Origin: Marinilabiliales bacterium
Lineage (GTDB): Bacteria; Bacteroidota; Bacteroidia; Bacteroidales; ML635J-15
DNA length: 64,000 nt
Direction: 5' to 3'
Assembly: GCA_002869385.1 (NCBI GenBank)
Contig: PKTB01000023.1
Span: 62,001-126,000, forward strand
Shown: positions 20,218-29,925 of the stretch, one piece after another
Numbering within the stretch: the stretch's first letter is position 1
Layout: the number at the start of each line of letters is the position of its first letter
Made by a program: the position numbers and the translations under genes
The notes under the pieces: model-generated
Told to the model about the DNA's origin: nothing
The model's input: only the letters and a program-made list of their open reading frames with translations
The model's database searches: none

Positions 20218-22428
20218 ATGAGTCTGACAAAAGATGAGAAAATATGGATTGAGAGTCAGTTTGACGAGTTGGTTAAGGTTGCTAAACGGATTAAAACTGA
20301 GGAGGATATTGCCCTAGTTCGTAAAGCCTTTGACCTTGCAAATGAAGCTCATTCTAAAATGAGACGGAAGTCCGGCGAACCGTACTTTTCTCATCCAATA
20401 GCAGTAGCTTTTATTGTAGCTGTTGAGATTGGTCTTGGACCTAAGTCTATTGCAAGTGCGCTCTTACATGATGTGGTTGAAGATACTGATTATACTCTAC
20501 ATGATATTTAGCGTCTTTTTGGCACTGCAATAATGGGTATGATTGACGGGCTTACAAAAATATCAAATGTGCTTGATAAGGATGCATCTTTGCAAGTTGA
20601 GAACTTTCGTAAGATGTTGATGACAATGTCTCAGGATGTTCGTGTAATCTTTATAAAATTAGCAGATAGATTGCATAATATGCGTACTTTGGACTCAATG
20701 CCTTAGTATAAGCAAGTGAAAATCTGTAGCGAAACTGTATTTCTATATGCACCTCTTGCACATCGTCTGGGGCTTTATTCAATTAAGACTGAACTTGAAG
20801 ATCTTGCTTTAAAATATGAACACCCTTTAATTTATAGGGAGATAGAAAGAAAGTTTAAGGAAACTGAAGAAGAACGTGGAAAATATATTGAGGAAATTAT
20901 TGATCCATTACAGAAAGTACTTAAAAAGGAAGGTGTTGATTTTACTATAAAAGGTAGATTAAAGTAAATTTACTCTATCTGGAATAAGATGCAAACAAAG
21001 GGGGTACCTTTTGAGGAGATTTATGATCTTTTTGCGATTAGAATTGTTTTTGATCACCCGGATGATTATCCTGATAAAAAAGCAAGAGCACAGTGTTATC
21101 ATATAATGTCAATTATTACAGACATTTACCCACATCATGAGCAAAGAATAAGAGATTGGGTTAAAAATCCAAAAGCAAATGGATATGAGGCTTTGCACGT
21201 CACCGTTATGGGGCCTAGAGGTCAATGGGTCGAAGTTCAGATACGTTCTCGTAAAATGGACGATATAGCCGAAAAAGGACTTGCTTCTCATTGGAAATAT
21301 AAAACAAATGAACAAGGTGCTACAGGAAGTCTGGATGTTTTAATTGAAACTTTGAAGAACTCTTTGTCAAATAATCAACTCGATTCTCTGTCCTTTTTGG
21401 ATGATTTTAAATTAAATATTTTTACAACCGAGATTTATGTCTTTACTCCAAAAGGAGAAATCAAAAAATTACCTAAGGGCTCAACAGTTATAGATCTAGC
21501 TTACGAAATTCATACAGAAATTGGGAATAAGGCAATAGCTGCTAAAGTAAATCATAAGCTTGAACCATTATCACATATTTTACATAGTGGCGATCAGGTA
21601 GAGATATTAACTTCATCTAAGCAAGCACCAAAAAGAGAATGGCTAAATTTTGCAGTTTCTACAAAAGCAAAAGCTAAGATTAAAAGCTCATTAAAAGAAG
21701 AGCGTTTACATAATATCGAGAAAGGGCAGGATATTTTCATTAATAAAGTACGTTCTTTGAAGCTTAATCTTAATCATAAAATGTTTAAGGAGTTGCGTCA
21801 ATCTTATAATGCACCCAATAAGGAAGAATTTTATCGAAAGATTGGTTCAGGTTCCATTCAGATTGACGATATTGAAAAGCAGCTCTTAAAAAACCCTACA
21901 AATATTTTTGCAAAATATTGGAGACTTACCAGAAGTAAACCAAAAAACAAAAAATCGAAAAAAGATAAAAATACATATGTTGTTGATGATATAAATAATC
22001 AGAAGTTTACATTAGCTACATGTTGTAATCCAATACCTGGAGATGAGGTCGCAGGTTATCTAAATCCTAATAATTCAGTCATTATTCATAAAAAAACTTG
22101 TTCGGTATTAAATAATCTGGCTGCAAAACAGGGTGATAAAATAATTTCTGTTAAATGGTCGAGCTATAAACTACTCTCATTTTTGGTTAAAATTAAAGTT
22201 GAAGGAGTGGATAAGCTTGGTATCGTTTATAATATTACAAAAGCAATTTCACAGGAAGCAGATGTCAATATGAAGTCAATTAGCATTGAAACAAATGATG
22301 GTGTTTTCTTTGGCGAAATTACCTTATTTGTTCATAATGCTCAGGATTTAGAAGATCTTATCAGAAGAATAATCATAATTAAAGGAGTTAGTAAAGTAAC
22401 CAGAATTGAGGATGTCGATAATGAATAA
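20218..22428 (+). CDS. Bifunctional (p)ppGpp synthetase/hydrolase (RelA/SpoT type) with three in-frame stops
   Basis: Long RSH alarmone enzyme, 736 residues when read through TAG at 20509-20511 (codon 98), TAG at 20704-20706 (codon 163) and TAA at 20965-20967 (codon 250). The HD hydrolase keeps HDVVEDT (about residue 84), so hydrolysis is predicted. The synthetase region includes NGYEALHVTV and EVQIRSRKMDDIAEKG, followed by a TGS domain (about 403-462) and ACT domain (about 658-736). Family consensus suggests Glu at the first stop (DIERLFG), probably Glu at the second and Ser at the third (KSIYSIW), all reachable by one G-to-T or C-to-A change. It is the only RSH gene in the window. The stop overlaps the next gene by 8 bp (ATGAATAA). 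Confidence 0.9.
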
Positions 22429-23296
22429 GAATGAGATTATATCAATGTTAAAGTTGTTGGAAGATCCGGATGATAGCGTTTATGGATTAATCAGACAAAA
22501 AATCCTTGATGACTTTGAACTTTATAGACCTTATCTGGAAAACTATCATGCATTATCAATAAACGAACTTGCTCTTGAAAGATCCGAAGAGCTACTCGAG
22601 GACATGTTTCTATATAGTTATGAGACTCGTTTAGAGAGCTATTTAAAACAGAAAGACCATTCATTATTGGATGGTGTCTTATTGATAGAGGAATATTTTA
22701 ATAGAGATGTTGATACAGATTTGATTCGAACCGAAACTGAAAATATTATACAATCGATATGGCTCGAATTTAATGATCAACTAACCGGAATAGAAAAGGT
22801 TAAACTTATTGGTAAAACTTTATTTGAGAAGTTTAATTTCAAAAAATTTCCACTAGGAGATTTTAAACCCGAGCAGCTAAGTTTTGCGAATTGTGTAAAC
22901 TCAAAGAGGTACGCTGCACCAAATATTTCATTGCTTTATTGTGTAATATCTCAAAGTATGGATATCCCATTATACCCGTTAGCATTACCAGGTTTATTTG
23001 TGTTAAGTTATGTAGATGCAGAATTAGCAGATGCGGTTTTTGTAGAGAAAAATAATGGTTCAGTTTTTTATATTCATCCTTTTGATGAGGGAGAATTTGT
23101 TAACCATCAGATTATTGAGAAGTATCTGTCGGATAAGAAAATTGAAAAGAGACTTGATGATTTTGGTAATATGACCTATGTAGAGTACCTTTCATTCTTT
23201 TTTGAATTGCGTATTCTTGCATTAAAGCATAAAAACAGAAAGGGCTTTGAGTTAGATAATGCTGATAGAATTAAAGAAGTTTTTAGAAGAAAATAA
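22421..23296 (+). CDS. SirB1-like (transglutaminase-like) protein
   Basis: Soluble protein of 291 residues from the ATG at 22421, chosen over ATG 22412 and TTG 22406 because a GAGG stretch lies at a suitable distance upstream. Residues about 90-215 resemble the SirB1/transglutaminase-like family: FANCVNSKRYAAPNISLLYCVISQSM followed by IPLYPLALPGLFVLSY, corresponding to the 'RRGIPISLALLY...GVGLPGHFLVRY' region of SirB1. The family's catalytic cysteine is not certain here. The role is unknown. It is translationally coupled to the RSH gene and followed 7 bp later by trkA, forming one operon. Confidence 0.65.
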   Translation: MNKNEIISMLKLLEDPDDSVYGLIRQKILDDFELYRPYLENYHALSINELALERSEELLEDMFLYSYETRLESYLKQKDHSLLDGVLLIEEYFNRDVDTDLIRTETENIIQSIWLEFNDQLTGIEKVKLIGKTLFEKFNFKKFPLGDFKPEQLSFANCVNSKRYAAPNISLLYCVISQSMDIPLYPLALPGLFVLSYVDAELADAVFVEKNNGSVFYIHPFDEGEFVNHQIIEKYLSDKKIEKRLDDFGNMTYVEYLSFFFELRILALKHKNRKGFELDNADRIKEVFRRK

Positions 23297-23303
23297 GTAA
23301 ATT

Positions 23304-24641
23304 ATGAAAATAGTTATAGCAGGTGCAGGTGATGTCGGGTCGTATTTGGCAAAAATGCTAACCAAAGAGAATCACGACATTGTTATTGTTGACACTAGAA
23401 CTGAGATTCTCAAAGAAGTTGATAGTGCTTATGACGTCTTATGTGTCGAGGGTTCATGTACTTCTTTTGGTACATTGAAAGAAGCAAATGTGCCGGGTTG
23501 TGACCTTTTTATTGCTGTTACAAATTCCGAGGATACTAATATTCTATCATGTATTTTTGCTAAAAAACTAGGTGCTAAAAAGACTATCGCAAGAGTCGAT
23601 AATATGGAATATCTAAGCCCGATTAATAAGCTTACATTTATTAATCTCGGTGTTGATAGATTGGTGTATCCCGAATACATTGCTGCAAAAGAAGTTGTAG
23701 GAGTTATTAAACAAACCGGTTCAACAGAGATATTTGAATTTTCAGGTGGTAAGTTAACATTGTTTGTTATAAAGCTTGACGAAGATTCTCCAATAGTAAA
23801 TATGAGTTTAAGAGAAGCATCGGTAAAAGCAAGAAACAAAAACTATCGTGCTGTTGCAATAACTCGAAATGGAGAAACTATCATTCCTAAAGGAAGTGAC
23901 ATGCTTAATGAAGGAGATATCATATATATTATCACAAATCCTGACGGGATTCCTAGTTTATTAAAAACAGCAGGGAAAAAGAAATTGGAGTTAGATAATG
24001 TAATGTTTCTTGGTGGCAGTAGAATTGGAATTAAGGCTGCAAAGTTTCTGGAGAATCATCTTAATGTGAAAATGCTAGAAATGGATCACCAAAAGAGTTT
24101 CAAACTTGTAGATATGTTACCAAAAACCATGATTATTAATGGCGATGGTAGAAATATTGATGTATTGCTCGAAGAAGGTCTTGAAAATATAGATGCTTTT
24201 GTTGCCGTTACAGGTGATGCTGAGACTAATATCCTGACATGTATGTTAGCTAAACGATACGGTGTAAAGAAAGTAATAGCAGAAATAGAAAATCTTGACT
24301 ATATAGATATCGCTTCAAAAATGGGTATAGACACCATAATTAATAAAAAGCTTAGTGCTGCAAGCGCGATTTATACTTCCACAATGAAAGCTGAGGTATC
24401 TTCAATTAAATGTTTAACAGGAACAGATGCTGAAGTTCTTGAGTTTATTACCTCAAGAGACGCCTTAATCTCAAAGAGTAAATTAAAAGAGGTAGAACTT
24501 CCTGAAGGTGTTATTATTGCAGGTGTTGTTCGTTGATCTAAGAGTTTTATTGCAATGGGAGATACTCAAATAAAGCCAAATGATAAAGTTGTTCTTTTTG
24601 CTTTACCATCAGCAATTCATAAAATAGCTTCTTATTTTTAA
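23304..24641 (+). CDS. trkA: TrkA potassium-uptake regulatory subunit with in-frame TGA
   Basis: Cytoplasmic NAD-binding regulator of Trk/Ktr potassium channels. Two RCK-N/RCK-C tandem units: Rossmann motif GAGDVGSYLAKML (residues 6-18), RCK-C about 140-215, second Rossmann FLGGSRIGIKAAKFL (about 233-247) and second RCK-C about 365-445. A TGA at 24534-24536 (codon 411) interrupts the last RCK-C, after which the frame continues SKSFIAMGDTQIKPNDKVVLFAL to a TAA at 24639-24641, giving 445 residues, the normal length. Homologues usually have Gly or an acidic residue at this point, so GGA to TGA is likely. No trkH is in view. The 3' end overlaps the convergent porP-like gene by 4 bp. Confidence 0.88.
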
Positions 24642-25600
24642 AAAAGTCTTTTCTTAGATTGTTTGCTGTATGAACTGTTGTTTGTTCCAGAATTTCCGGA
24701 TGAAAACATTGGTACATTAGTTTGTTGTTGAGAAATATCAATTCCTATCATTACTTCGTGAGAACCACTATTAATGTTTCTCAAGCTGGATGTAACAATA
24801 TCATAATTGTAAGCTAATGTGAAACGACCAAATCTGTAACCAATCCCCATATTAAATGCATCTCCAAGTCTACATCCAAATGATGCCATTACACTGTTTC
24901 TATATAAATATGAAACATTTAGTTCTGCATTAATAGGACTTTTCTTTGCATAACCAATAAATATTCCAGGGCTTATTCTATGCATTTGAGTAATTATGTC
25001 GTATTGCCCCATAATGTATAGATGTCTGGACATATCGATTTCACCTAAATCTCCTGTAGAAAATGGTCTGAATTGAGACTTTAGAAGTTGGTATATTGCA
25101 AAACCAAAATAAAACTGTTTTGAGAATAAAAGCATCCCTACATTTGCCTCGGGCCGCCATTTTTTTTCAGTATTAAATGCCATTACAGGGTCGTTAATAT
25201 CTCTATAAGTTAAATCATTACTATTGATTCTGTATTGAATTACCGATGCAGACAAACCAAATGAAAGAAATACATCGTCCATATCAATTATATAGGAATA
25301 TGAAGCATTAATGGTAAACCTTGATGAAGGATTTGTAATATCATTTATTAGATAGCCACCAATACCATTAGTTGTGTTAAGTTCCCGATGAAAACTTATT
25401 ATAGAGGTCGTTGGTGCATTCTCAAAACCTGCCCATTGTTCACGATGCAATAGTTTTATTTCCTGACTACTGGTTGAACCAGCAATAGCTGGATTGTTAA
25501 TAAAAAGATTATACTGTCTAAAGCTAATTTGTTGTAGCTGTTGACTAAATGTCATTGTAACGCAAAACAGTAATATAAATATGGTAAATATCTTTTTCAT
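24638..25600 (-). CDS. PorP/SprF-family type IX secretion membrane protein
   Basis: Outer-membrane beta-barrel of the PorP/SprF family, 320 residues. Signal peptide 1-19 (TFSQ) and the family hallmark at the N-terminus: QLQQISFRQYNLFINNPAIAGS followed by LLHREQWAGFENAPTTSIISFH. Later strands GIGGYLINDI and GIGYRFGRFTLAYNYDI are typical. Related SprF proteins support export or surface attachment of a cognate T9SS type-B cargo encoded next door, and here such a cargo gene lies 3 bp upstream. The C-terminal Asn/Ser-rich tail is not typical of the barrel and may be periplasmic. Confidence 0.9.
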   Translation of the reverse strand: MKKIFTIFILLFCVTMTFSQQLQQISFRQYNLFINNPAIAGSTSSQEIKLLHREQWAGFENAPTTSIISFHRELNTTNGIGGYLINDITNPSSRFTINASYSYIIDMDDVFLSFGLSASVIQYRINSNDLTYRDINDPVMAFNTEKKWRPEANVGMLLFSKQFYFGFAIYQLLKSQFRPFSTGDLGEIDMSRHLYIMGQYDIITQMHRISPGIFIGYAKKSPINAELNVSYLYRNSVMASFGCRLGDAFNMGIGYRFGRFTLAYNYDIVTSSLRNINSGSHEVMIGIDISQQQTNVPMFSSGNSGTNNSSYSKQSKKRLF

Positions 25601-25603
25601 ACT

Positions 25604-26875
25604 TTAACGAATTATTGTAACATTTCCTTTTCGAAGATCAGATCCATCTCCATATAGGTCAACGATATAATAATATGTCGCATCAGGAACATTCTCACCT
25701 TTAAATTCCCCATTCCATGGAGTTTCATAACCTTCGGAATAATAGACCAGATTTCCATTTCGGTTATAAATACTGATTTTACAATCAGGATATGTATTTA
25801 TAGCATCAATTATCCATGTGTCATTATAGTCATCACCATTTGGTGAAAATGAATTATAAATCATAAAATCTGGATCTTCGGGAGGTGGAGGTGGAGGCTC
25901 TTCTGGAATATATTTGTGACTTAATGCAAAAAACACTTTTTCTTCAAGTACCACTGAATCAGCAAAACATAGGATATCAGTCTCATCAAAATCTGAGTTT
26001 TCAATAGTAGTCCATGCTTCAGATAGGAGGGCTGACCAGAAAACAATACCATCAAAACTGCCATCTTCTGATTCAAACTCGATCTCTAATAATACAGTTT
26101 CATTTCCAATAGGCCTGACTACTTCATGATAAAATAGCTCATTAATATATTCAGATAAAGTATCTAAGCTTGTTACCTGCATATCATTTAAAGTAGCGGA
26201 ATTATTTATAAACCTGACTTGGTATTCAGCGTTTTCATCTTCATATTGACTAATAAAAACTGGTCTTACTCTATCATCACAAATATGTGAACCAACCGGG
26301 AAAACATATTTACCCTCAGTTGATGTTAATCTAACTAATGAACATCCTTCATCTGATGAAACAAAACCCTCATTATATTCAATAGCATTTATCGATGTAT
26401 TTAATACAACCAACTTAAATTCATCTGTACTAAATTCAGCATCAGCAATATCTAGGATTCCATATACTTCTTGATCAATTGTTAATGTTTTTATTCCTGA
26501 TGCAGTCGCTATCAGTGAATAGAACTCTGTAGTCTCTGTACCACTTAATAGTTGGCTGGAGCCAGTGAGTCTCATTTCACCCGAATCAGAAGTGAAATTT
26601 GAATTGTTATACCAGTTGCCTGAAAGACTAATAATTCCATTTGCTGTTATATCTGCATTATTAATAGCATTTCCATTTATTATTAGTTCCGAACTTGTAC
26701 TTTCCGAATTTGTTAATGTAATATCACCATATGCATTTATAATATCTCCATTTATAACAATATTTGCAGAATTATTTAACCAAACCTGATTGCAATTATT
26801 ATAAACCAATTGTCCTTGACATAGAATTGAAATACAAACAAAAGCAATAAGTAAGATTTGCTTAGATTTTATCAT
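25604..26875 (-). CDS. T9SS type-B (gliding motility-associated CTD) surface protein
   Basis: Secreted protein of 423 residues: signal peptide 1-21 (LCQGQ), a repetitive beta-rich region (VWLNNSANIVINGDIIN, about 30-130, like a trapped parallel beta-helix), a middle domain to about 320, then a proline-rich linker (PEEPPPPPPEDP) and the type-B CTD (FMIYNSFSPNGDDYNDTWII to KGNVTIIR). The CTD recruits the T9SS. Its start codon overlaps the siaC stop (ATGA) and its stop is 3 bp from the porP-like start, so it is produced in a fixed ratio with both. It is likely the cognate cargo of the PorP/SprF-like protein. Confidence 0.9.
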   Translation of the reverse strand: MIKSKQILLIAFVCISILCQGQLVYNNCNQVWLNNSANIVINGDIINAYGDITLTNSESTSSELIINGNAINNADITANGIISLSGNWYNNSNFTSDSGEMRLTGSSQLLSGTETTEFYSLIATASGIKTLTIDQEVYGILDIADAEFSTDEFKLVVLNTSINAIEYNEGFVSSDEGCSLVRLTSTEGKYVFPVGSHICDDRVRPVFISQYEDENAEYQVRFINNSATLNDMQVTSLDTLSEYINELFYHEVVRPIGNETVLLEIEFESEDGSFDGIVFWSALLSEAWTTIENSDFDETDILCFADSVVLEEKVFFALSHKYIPEEPPPPPPEDPDFMIYNSFSPNGDDYNDTWIIDAINTYPDCKISIYNRNGNLVYYSEGYETPWNGEFKGENVPDATYYYIVDLYGDGSDLRKGNVTIIR

Positions 26876-27234
26876 AAGTTTATTTTTTCAAAGTTAAACT
26901 TTAATGAGGTGAGGCTTTCAAATTCTTTCCCACTATCATAAATGTCTTCATCATCTTCTTCGTACCTCCAGCAGATTTCAACATCATCCTTATCTTTTAG
27001 ATTGATAAAGAGCTTGTATAGAAATCTTGCTGCACCTGTATTAAAATACTCCAAATTAAAATCGAGTACAATCTTCTTATGTGTGTTATACGTTAAGTTG
27101 ATTAGATTGTTAAGCTTTTCGAAGAAAAATTCAGGATTTTCAGGAACAATTATTCCTACAACATTTAAAATATGTTCTTTTGAACCAGTGCTTACTTCAG
27201 GAGTGCTTTTTTCTTTTTCAATTAGTATATTCAT
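26872..27234 (-). CDS. siaC: SiaC-like regulatory phosphoprotein
   Basis: Small cytoplasmic protein of 120 residues resembling SiaC of the Sia signalling module. Visible family features are STPEVSTGSKEHILNVVG, IVPENPEFFFEKLNNL and the segment LDFNLEYFNTGAARFLYKLF. By analogy with Pseudomonas SiaC, whose conserved Thr is phosphorylated by SiaB, Thr66 in the YFNTG motif is the predicted phosphoacceptor. In that system unphosphorylated SiaC activates a diguanylate cyclase; no cyclase or SiaA phosphatase gene lies in this window. The start overlaps the siaB stop (ATGA) and the stop overlaps the next start (ATGA). Confidence 0.8.
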   Translation of the reverse strand: MNILIEKEKSTPEVSTGSKEHILNVVGIIVPENPEFFFEKLNNLINLTYNTHKKIVLDFNLEYFNTGAARFLYKLFINLKDKDDVEICWRYEEDDEDIYDSGKEFESLTSLKFNFEKINL

Positions 27235-27695
27235 AATTTCTCAAATGTTATATCGATTCTGCTTTCTACCAAATTATTACTTGTTTCAGAGTAATATATA
27301 TAGATATTTTTTGTTGATTTTAATTTACAAAGAACTAGACCATTTCCAGTATTAATTTGATTGTTTTCTAGGTTTTGATTATAGATTTGGTTTAGTTGAT
27401 CTATTTCAGTCTTGTTGATTTCATTAATCTTATTCTTAAGGTTTTCTAATTTGCTTTTGTTTATAGTTTCTTTAATTGAAATTACATATTCGTTAATATT
27501 TTCAGTAATTGATAGTTTTGCAGTATATTCTGGATTATGTTTTAAATTGTTTTGGATTAATTCAATGCTGCACACTACAATTTTTTTACGCATTGTTTTA
27601 GGAGTAATTAGCTGTAAATTTTCAATTAGATACTCATGAATGTTATCATTTGCAATGCCTGATTTCGTTGCTATTTGAAAAATTACTTTTTGAAT
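27231..27695 (-). CDS. siaB: SiaB-like protein kinase; canonical start codon missing
   Basis: GHKL-like kinase resembling SiaB, the partner of SiaC. Conserved N-box-like segment KKIVVCSIELIQNNLKHN and glycine motif NQINTGNGLVLCKL are visible. The frame is open upstream of the first ATG (27593) to the dGTPase stop, and the upstream 34 residues (QIATKSGIANDNIHEYLIE) look like the normal SiaB N-terminus. No ATG, GTG or TTG precedes them. The codon directly after the upstream stop is ATT (27693-27695), one G-to-T change from ATG, giving 154 residues. The alternative is a short form from 27593 (120 residues) lacking the N-terminal region. Confidence 0.7.
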   Translation of the reverse strand: MQKVIFQIATKSGIANDNIHEYLIENLQLITPKTMRKKIVVCSIELIQNNLKHNPEYTAKLSITENINEYVISIKETINKSKLENLKNKINEINKTEIDQLNQIYNQNLENNQINTGNGLVLCKLKSTKNIYIYYSETSNNLVESRIDITFEKL

Positions 27696-28808
27696 TTAAT
27701 TAAAATGGATAGGTTTAGGGATTGTAATTTGTTTAATTGACTCTAAAGCATAGAAGTCGGTCATTCCAGATATATAATCGGTAATAATTTGTTTGTTATT
27801 ATCTTTGCTTTTTTGATAGAAATCAAACTGGCCTTTTAAGTAATCTCCAAAATTCTTGTCAAGTTCAATTCCTGATTCCTCATATTTTTTAAAGTCAAAA
27901 GCAAATTTCTCCAGAAGGTCATAGGTATATTCGAATAGGTTATTTATTATACGATCACAAAAAACATCATATTTCCTTAGATCAGGATGACCATAAATAT
28001 TTTTGTAATTAAAGTGCTTTAATTTAGTAACCATTTCATAGGTTTCATCTGAGAATCCAACGTAATCTTTATCCGCTGAGTTATCAATAATATCAACCAC
28101 AAAGGTTTGAATAATCTGCCCATTTCTATCTCCCAGGAGTTGTTTCACATCTGATGGAACATCTTTTTCTGTAATAAATCCTGCAATGAATGCATCTTCT
28201 AAATCACGACCTAAATAGGCAATTTTATCAGAGAATCTCATAATGCATCCTTCGTATGATGTAGGAACAACTTTTCTATTTTTAATTAAATCTAGATTAT
28301 TAATAGAATCTTTTGGTTTAATTATCTGTTCATCTTTTTCTCCATTATGACAAATGATTCCATCCTTAACTCCATAACATAGATTTAGACCGATACCATT
28401 ATTTGCTAGGTATTCAACTTGCCTGTATGAATTAACTTCGTGAACAAAAGAATTGTTTCCACCTAGGATTTTATTTAAAGCCATCTCTCCGGCATGTCCA
28501 AAAGTAGTGTGACCCAAGTCATGGCCTAGTCCAATTGCATATGCCATATCAATATCGAGATCCCAGCCCTTAAAGTTTAAGCCTTTACTTATTGTTGCAG
28601 CGATAGTTGCAACATGAAGAACGTGTTCAATACGTGTGCAGATATGGTCATTTTCCGGAGCAAAGAATACTTGTGTCTTGTTCTTTAATCTCCTAAATGG
28701 ACCTGAATGGATAATTGCTGTTTGATCTCTAAAGAAATCACCTCTAATATCTGTATCTCTTTCTCGGCTTCTTTTATGATATATTTCTTTTGGTAGTGGA
28801 TTTTTCAT
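27696..28808 (-). CDS. dgt: dGTPase-like HD-domain triphosphohydrolase
   Basis: Deoxynucleotide triphosphate triphosphohydrolase-like protein (370 residues), hydrolysing dGTP to deoxyguanosine and triphosphate in characterised members. Start signature DTDIRGDFFRDQTAIIHSGPFRRLKNKTQVF; HD ligands in RIEHVLHVATIA (about 58-69) and GLGHDLGHTTFGH (about 92-104), with the distal Asp in MRFSDKIAYLGRDLEDA (about 195). The length places it with type-2 dGTPases. It lies 5 bp after the LOG-family gene and directly before siaB. Substrate range is not determinable from sequence. Confidence 0.88.
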   Translation of the reverse strand: MKNPLPKEIYHKRSRERDTDIRGDFFRDQTAIIHSGPFRRLKNKTQVFFAPENDHICTRIEHVLHVATIAATISKGLNFKGWDLDIDMAYAIGLGHDLGHTTFGHAGEMALNKILGGNNSFVHEVNSYRQVEYLANNGIGLNLCYGVKDGIICHNGEKDEQIIKPKDSINNLDLIKNRKVVPTSYEGCIMRFSDKIAYLGRDLEDAFIAGFITEKDVPSDVKQLLGDRNGQIIQTFVVDIIDNSADKDYVGFSDETYEMVTKLKHFNYKNIYGHPDLRKYDVFCDRIINNLFEYTYDLLEKFAFDFKKYEESGIELDKNFGDYLKGQFDFYQKSKDNNKQIITDYISGMTDFYALESIKQITIPKPIHFN

Positions 28809-28813
28809 AAAAA

Positions 28814-29389
28814 TTACTCTCTTAAGTATTTATCGTAAATGTTTTTAGGTTTATAATTTTTGATGTATTCAATTGCCTGAAGTGGAGTTTTACAAACAAA
28901 ATATAGCTCTCGATATGCTTCATTTGCAAAATTTTCTGTATAAAAGATTTCAAAAAGTTCCAAAAGCTTATCGTAAAATCCTTTATGATTAATAATTACT
29001 ATTGGTTTTGAATGATATTTAAGCTGTTTTAAGGTAATTGTTTCAAGAACTTCTTCTAGTGTCCCAAAACCACCGGGTAGCGCAATGAAAGCGTCAGAAT
29101 TTGATCTCATAAATTCTTTTCTCTCTTTCATATCGGGAGTGATAACTAATTCCTGGAATTCGTCAGAAACAATATTGTTTCTATTGAGACGTTCAGGAGC
29201 AACACCAATAACCTTAACACCTTTCGATGCTGCAGATTTCATTAAAACGCCCATTAAACCAATAGTTCCAGCACCATGAATAAGATTATAGTCGTTTTGA
29301 GCTAATGCAAAACCCAGTTTTTTTGCTATTTCGTAATAATCAATACTTAAGTCTTCACTTTAACTGCAAAACACACAAATTGTCTTCAT
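28814..29389 (-). CDS. LOG-family (lysine decarboxylase-like) protein with in-frame TAA at codon 10
   Basis: LOG-type nucleoside-5'-monophosphate phosphoribohydrolase (cytokinin-activating-like), 191 residues from the ATG at 29387-29389. The N-terminus reads MKTICVFCS, then TAA (29360-29362), then SEDLSIDYYEIAKKLG and HGAGTIGLMG. Family members have a Ser or Gly-Ser pair there (CSSS), so TCA to TAA is the simplest explanation. The signature PGGFGTLEEVLETI (about residues 110-123) is intact. Without readthrough, only an N-terminally truncated product from the ATG at 29254 would be made, lacking the GAGTIGL nucleotide-binding loop. First gene of the operon running to the porP-like gene. Confidence 0.85.
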
Positions 29390-29504
29390 CTTTAAAGTTA
29401 TTAATTTTATAGCCTTTGTTCTTTCCGAAATTTACAACTTTTTTATCGATTTTAACTAAAATCCAATATTTAATTACTTATCTTAGTCAGATAATAATTC
29501 TGAT

Positions 29505-29876
29505 ATGAAGAAAACTTTTAAAATAATATTAGGTGTATTATTTGCAATTTCAGCAGTTTTTATCTTTACCGGAGCTCTGCTTGTGGAAAATAAGTTTTAT
29601 ATAAATAATAATACTGGAGAAGAAATTAAAGTGAAAGTGGAATCAAAATCCGGAGAGGTTTATGAGTTTGTAGTACCTGATGGAAGTACTCAAGAGTTAT
29701 ATAGTAAGAAAGTATTTCAATTAAATAATGATTCAGAGAAATTTAAGGAATTAATAATCAATGTACATTGTGTAAAATCAGATGATGCTATACTTGTAAA
29801 TAAGCCGGACTGGGAAATCTCGACAGATCATCGAAATAATACATATATACTTGAAGTAAATAGCGAAAATTGGTAA
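29505..29876 (+). CDS. Small membrane-anchored protein of unknown function
   Basis: Unrecognised 123-residue protein. One N-terminal hydrophobic helix (residues 4-26, IILGVLFAISAVFIFTGALLV) then a beta-rich domain (FYINNNTGEEIKVKVESKSG ... TYILEVNSENW). It could be an uncleaved anchor or an export signal; there is no lipobox. It is transcribed divergently from the LOG-family gene, 49 bp before the M28 peptidase gene, so co-transcription with that gene is possible. Confidence 0.6.
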   Translation: MKKTFKIILGVLFAISAVFIFTGALLVENKFYINNNTGEEIKVKVESKSGEVYEFVVPDGSTQELYSKKVFQLNNDSEKFKELIINVHCVKSDDAILVNKPDWEISTDHRNNTYILEVNSENW

Positions 29877-29925
29877 ACAAAATTACATAAAAAGAGTTTT
29901 CATATTATTGAAATTAGCAAAGCTT

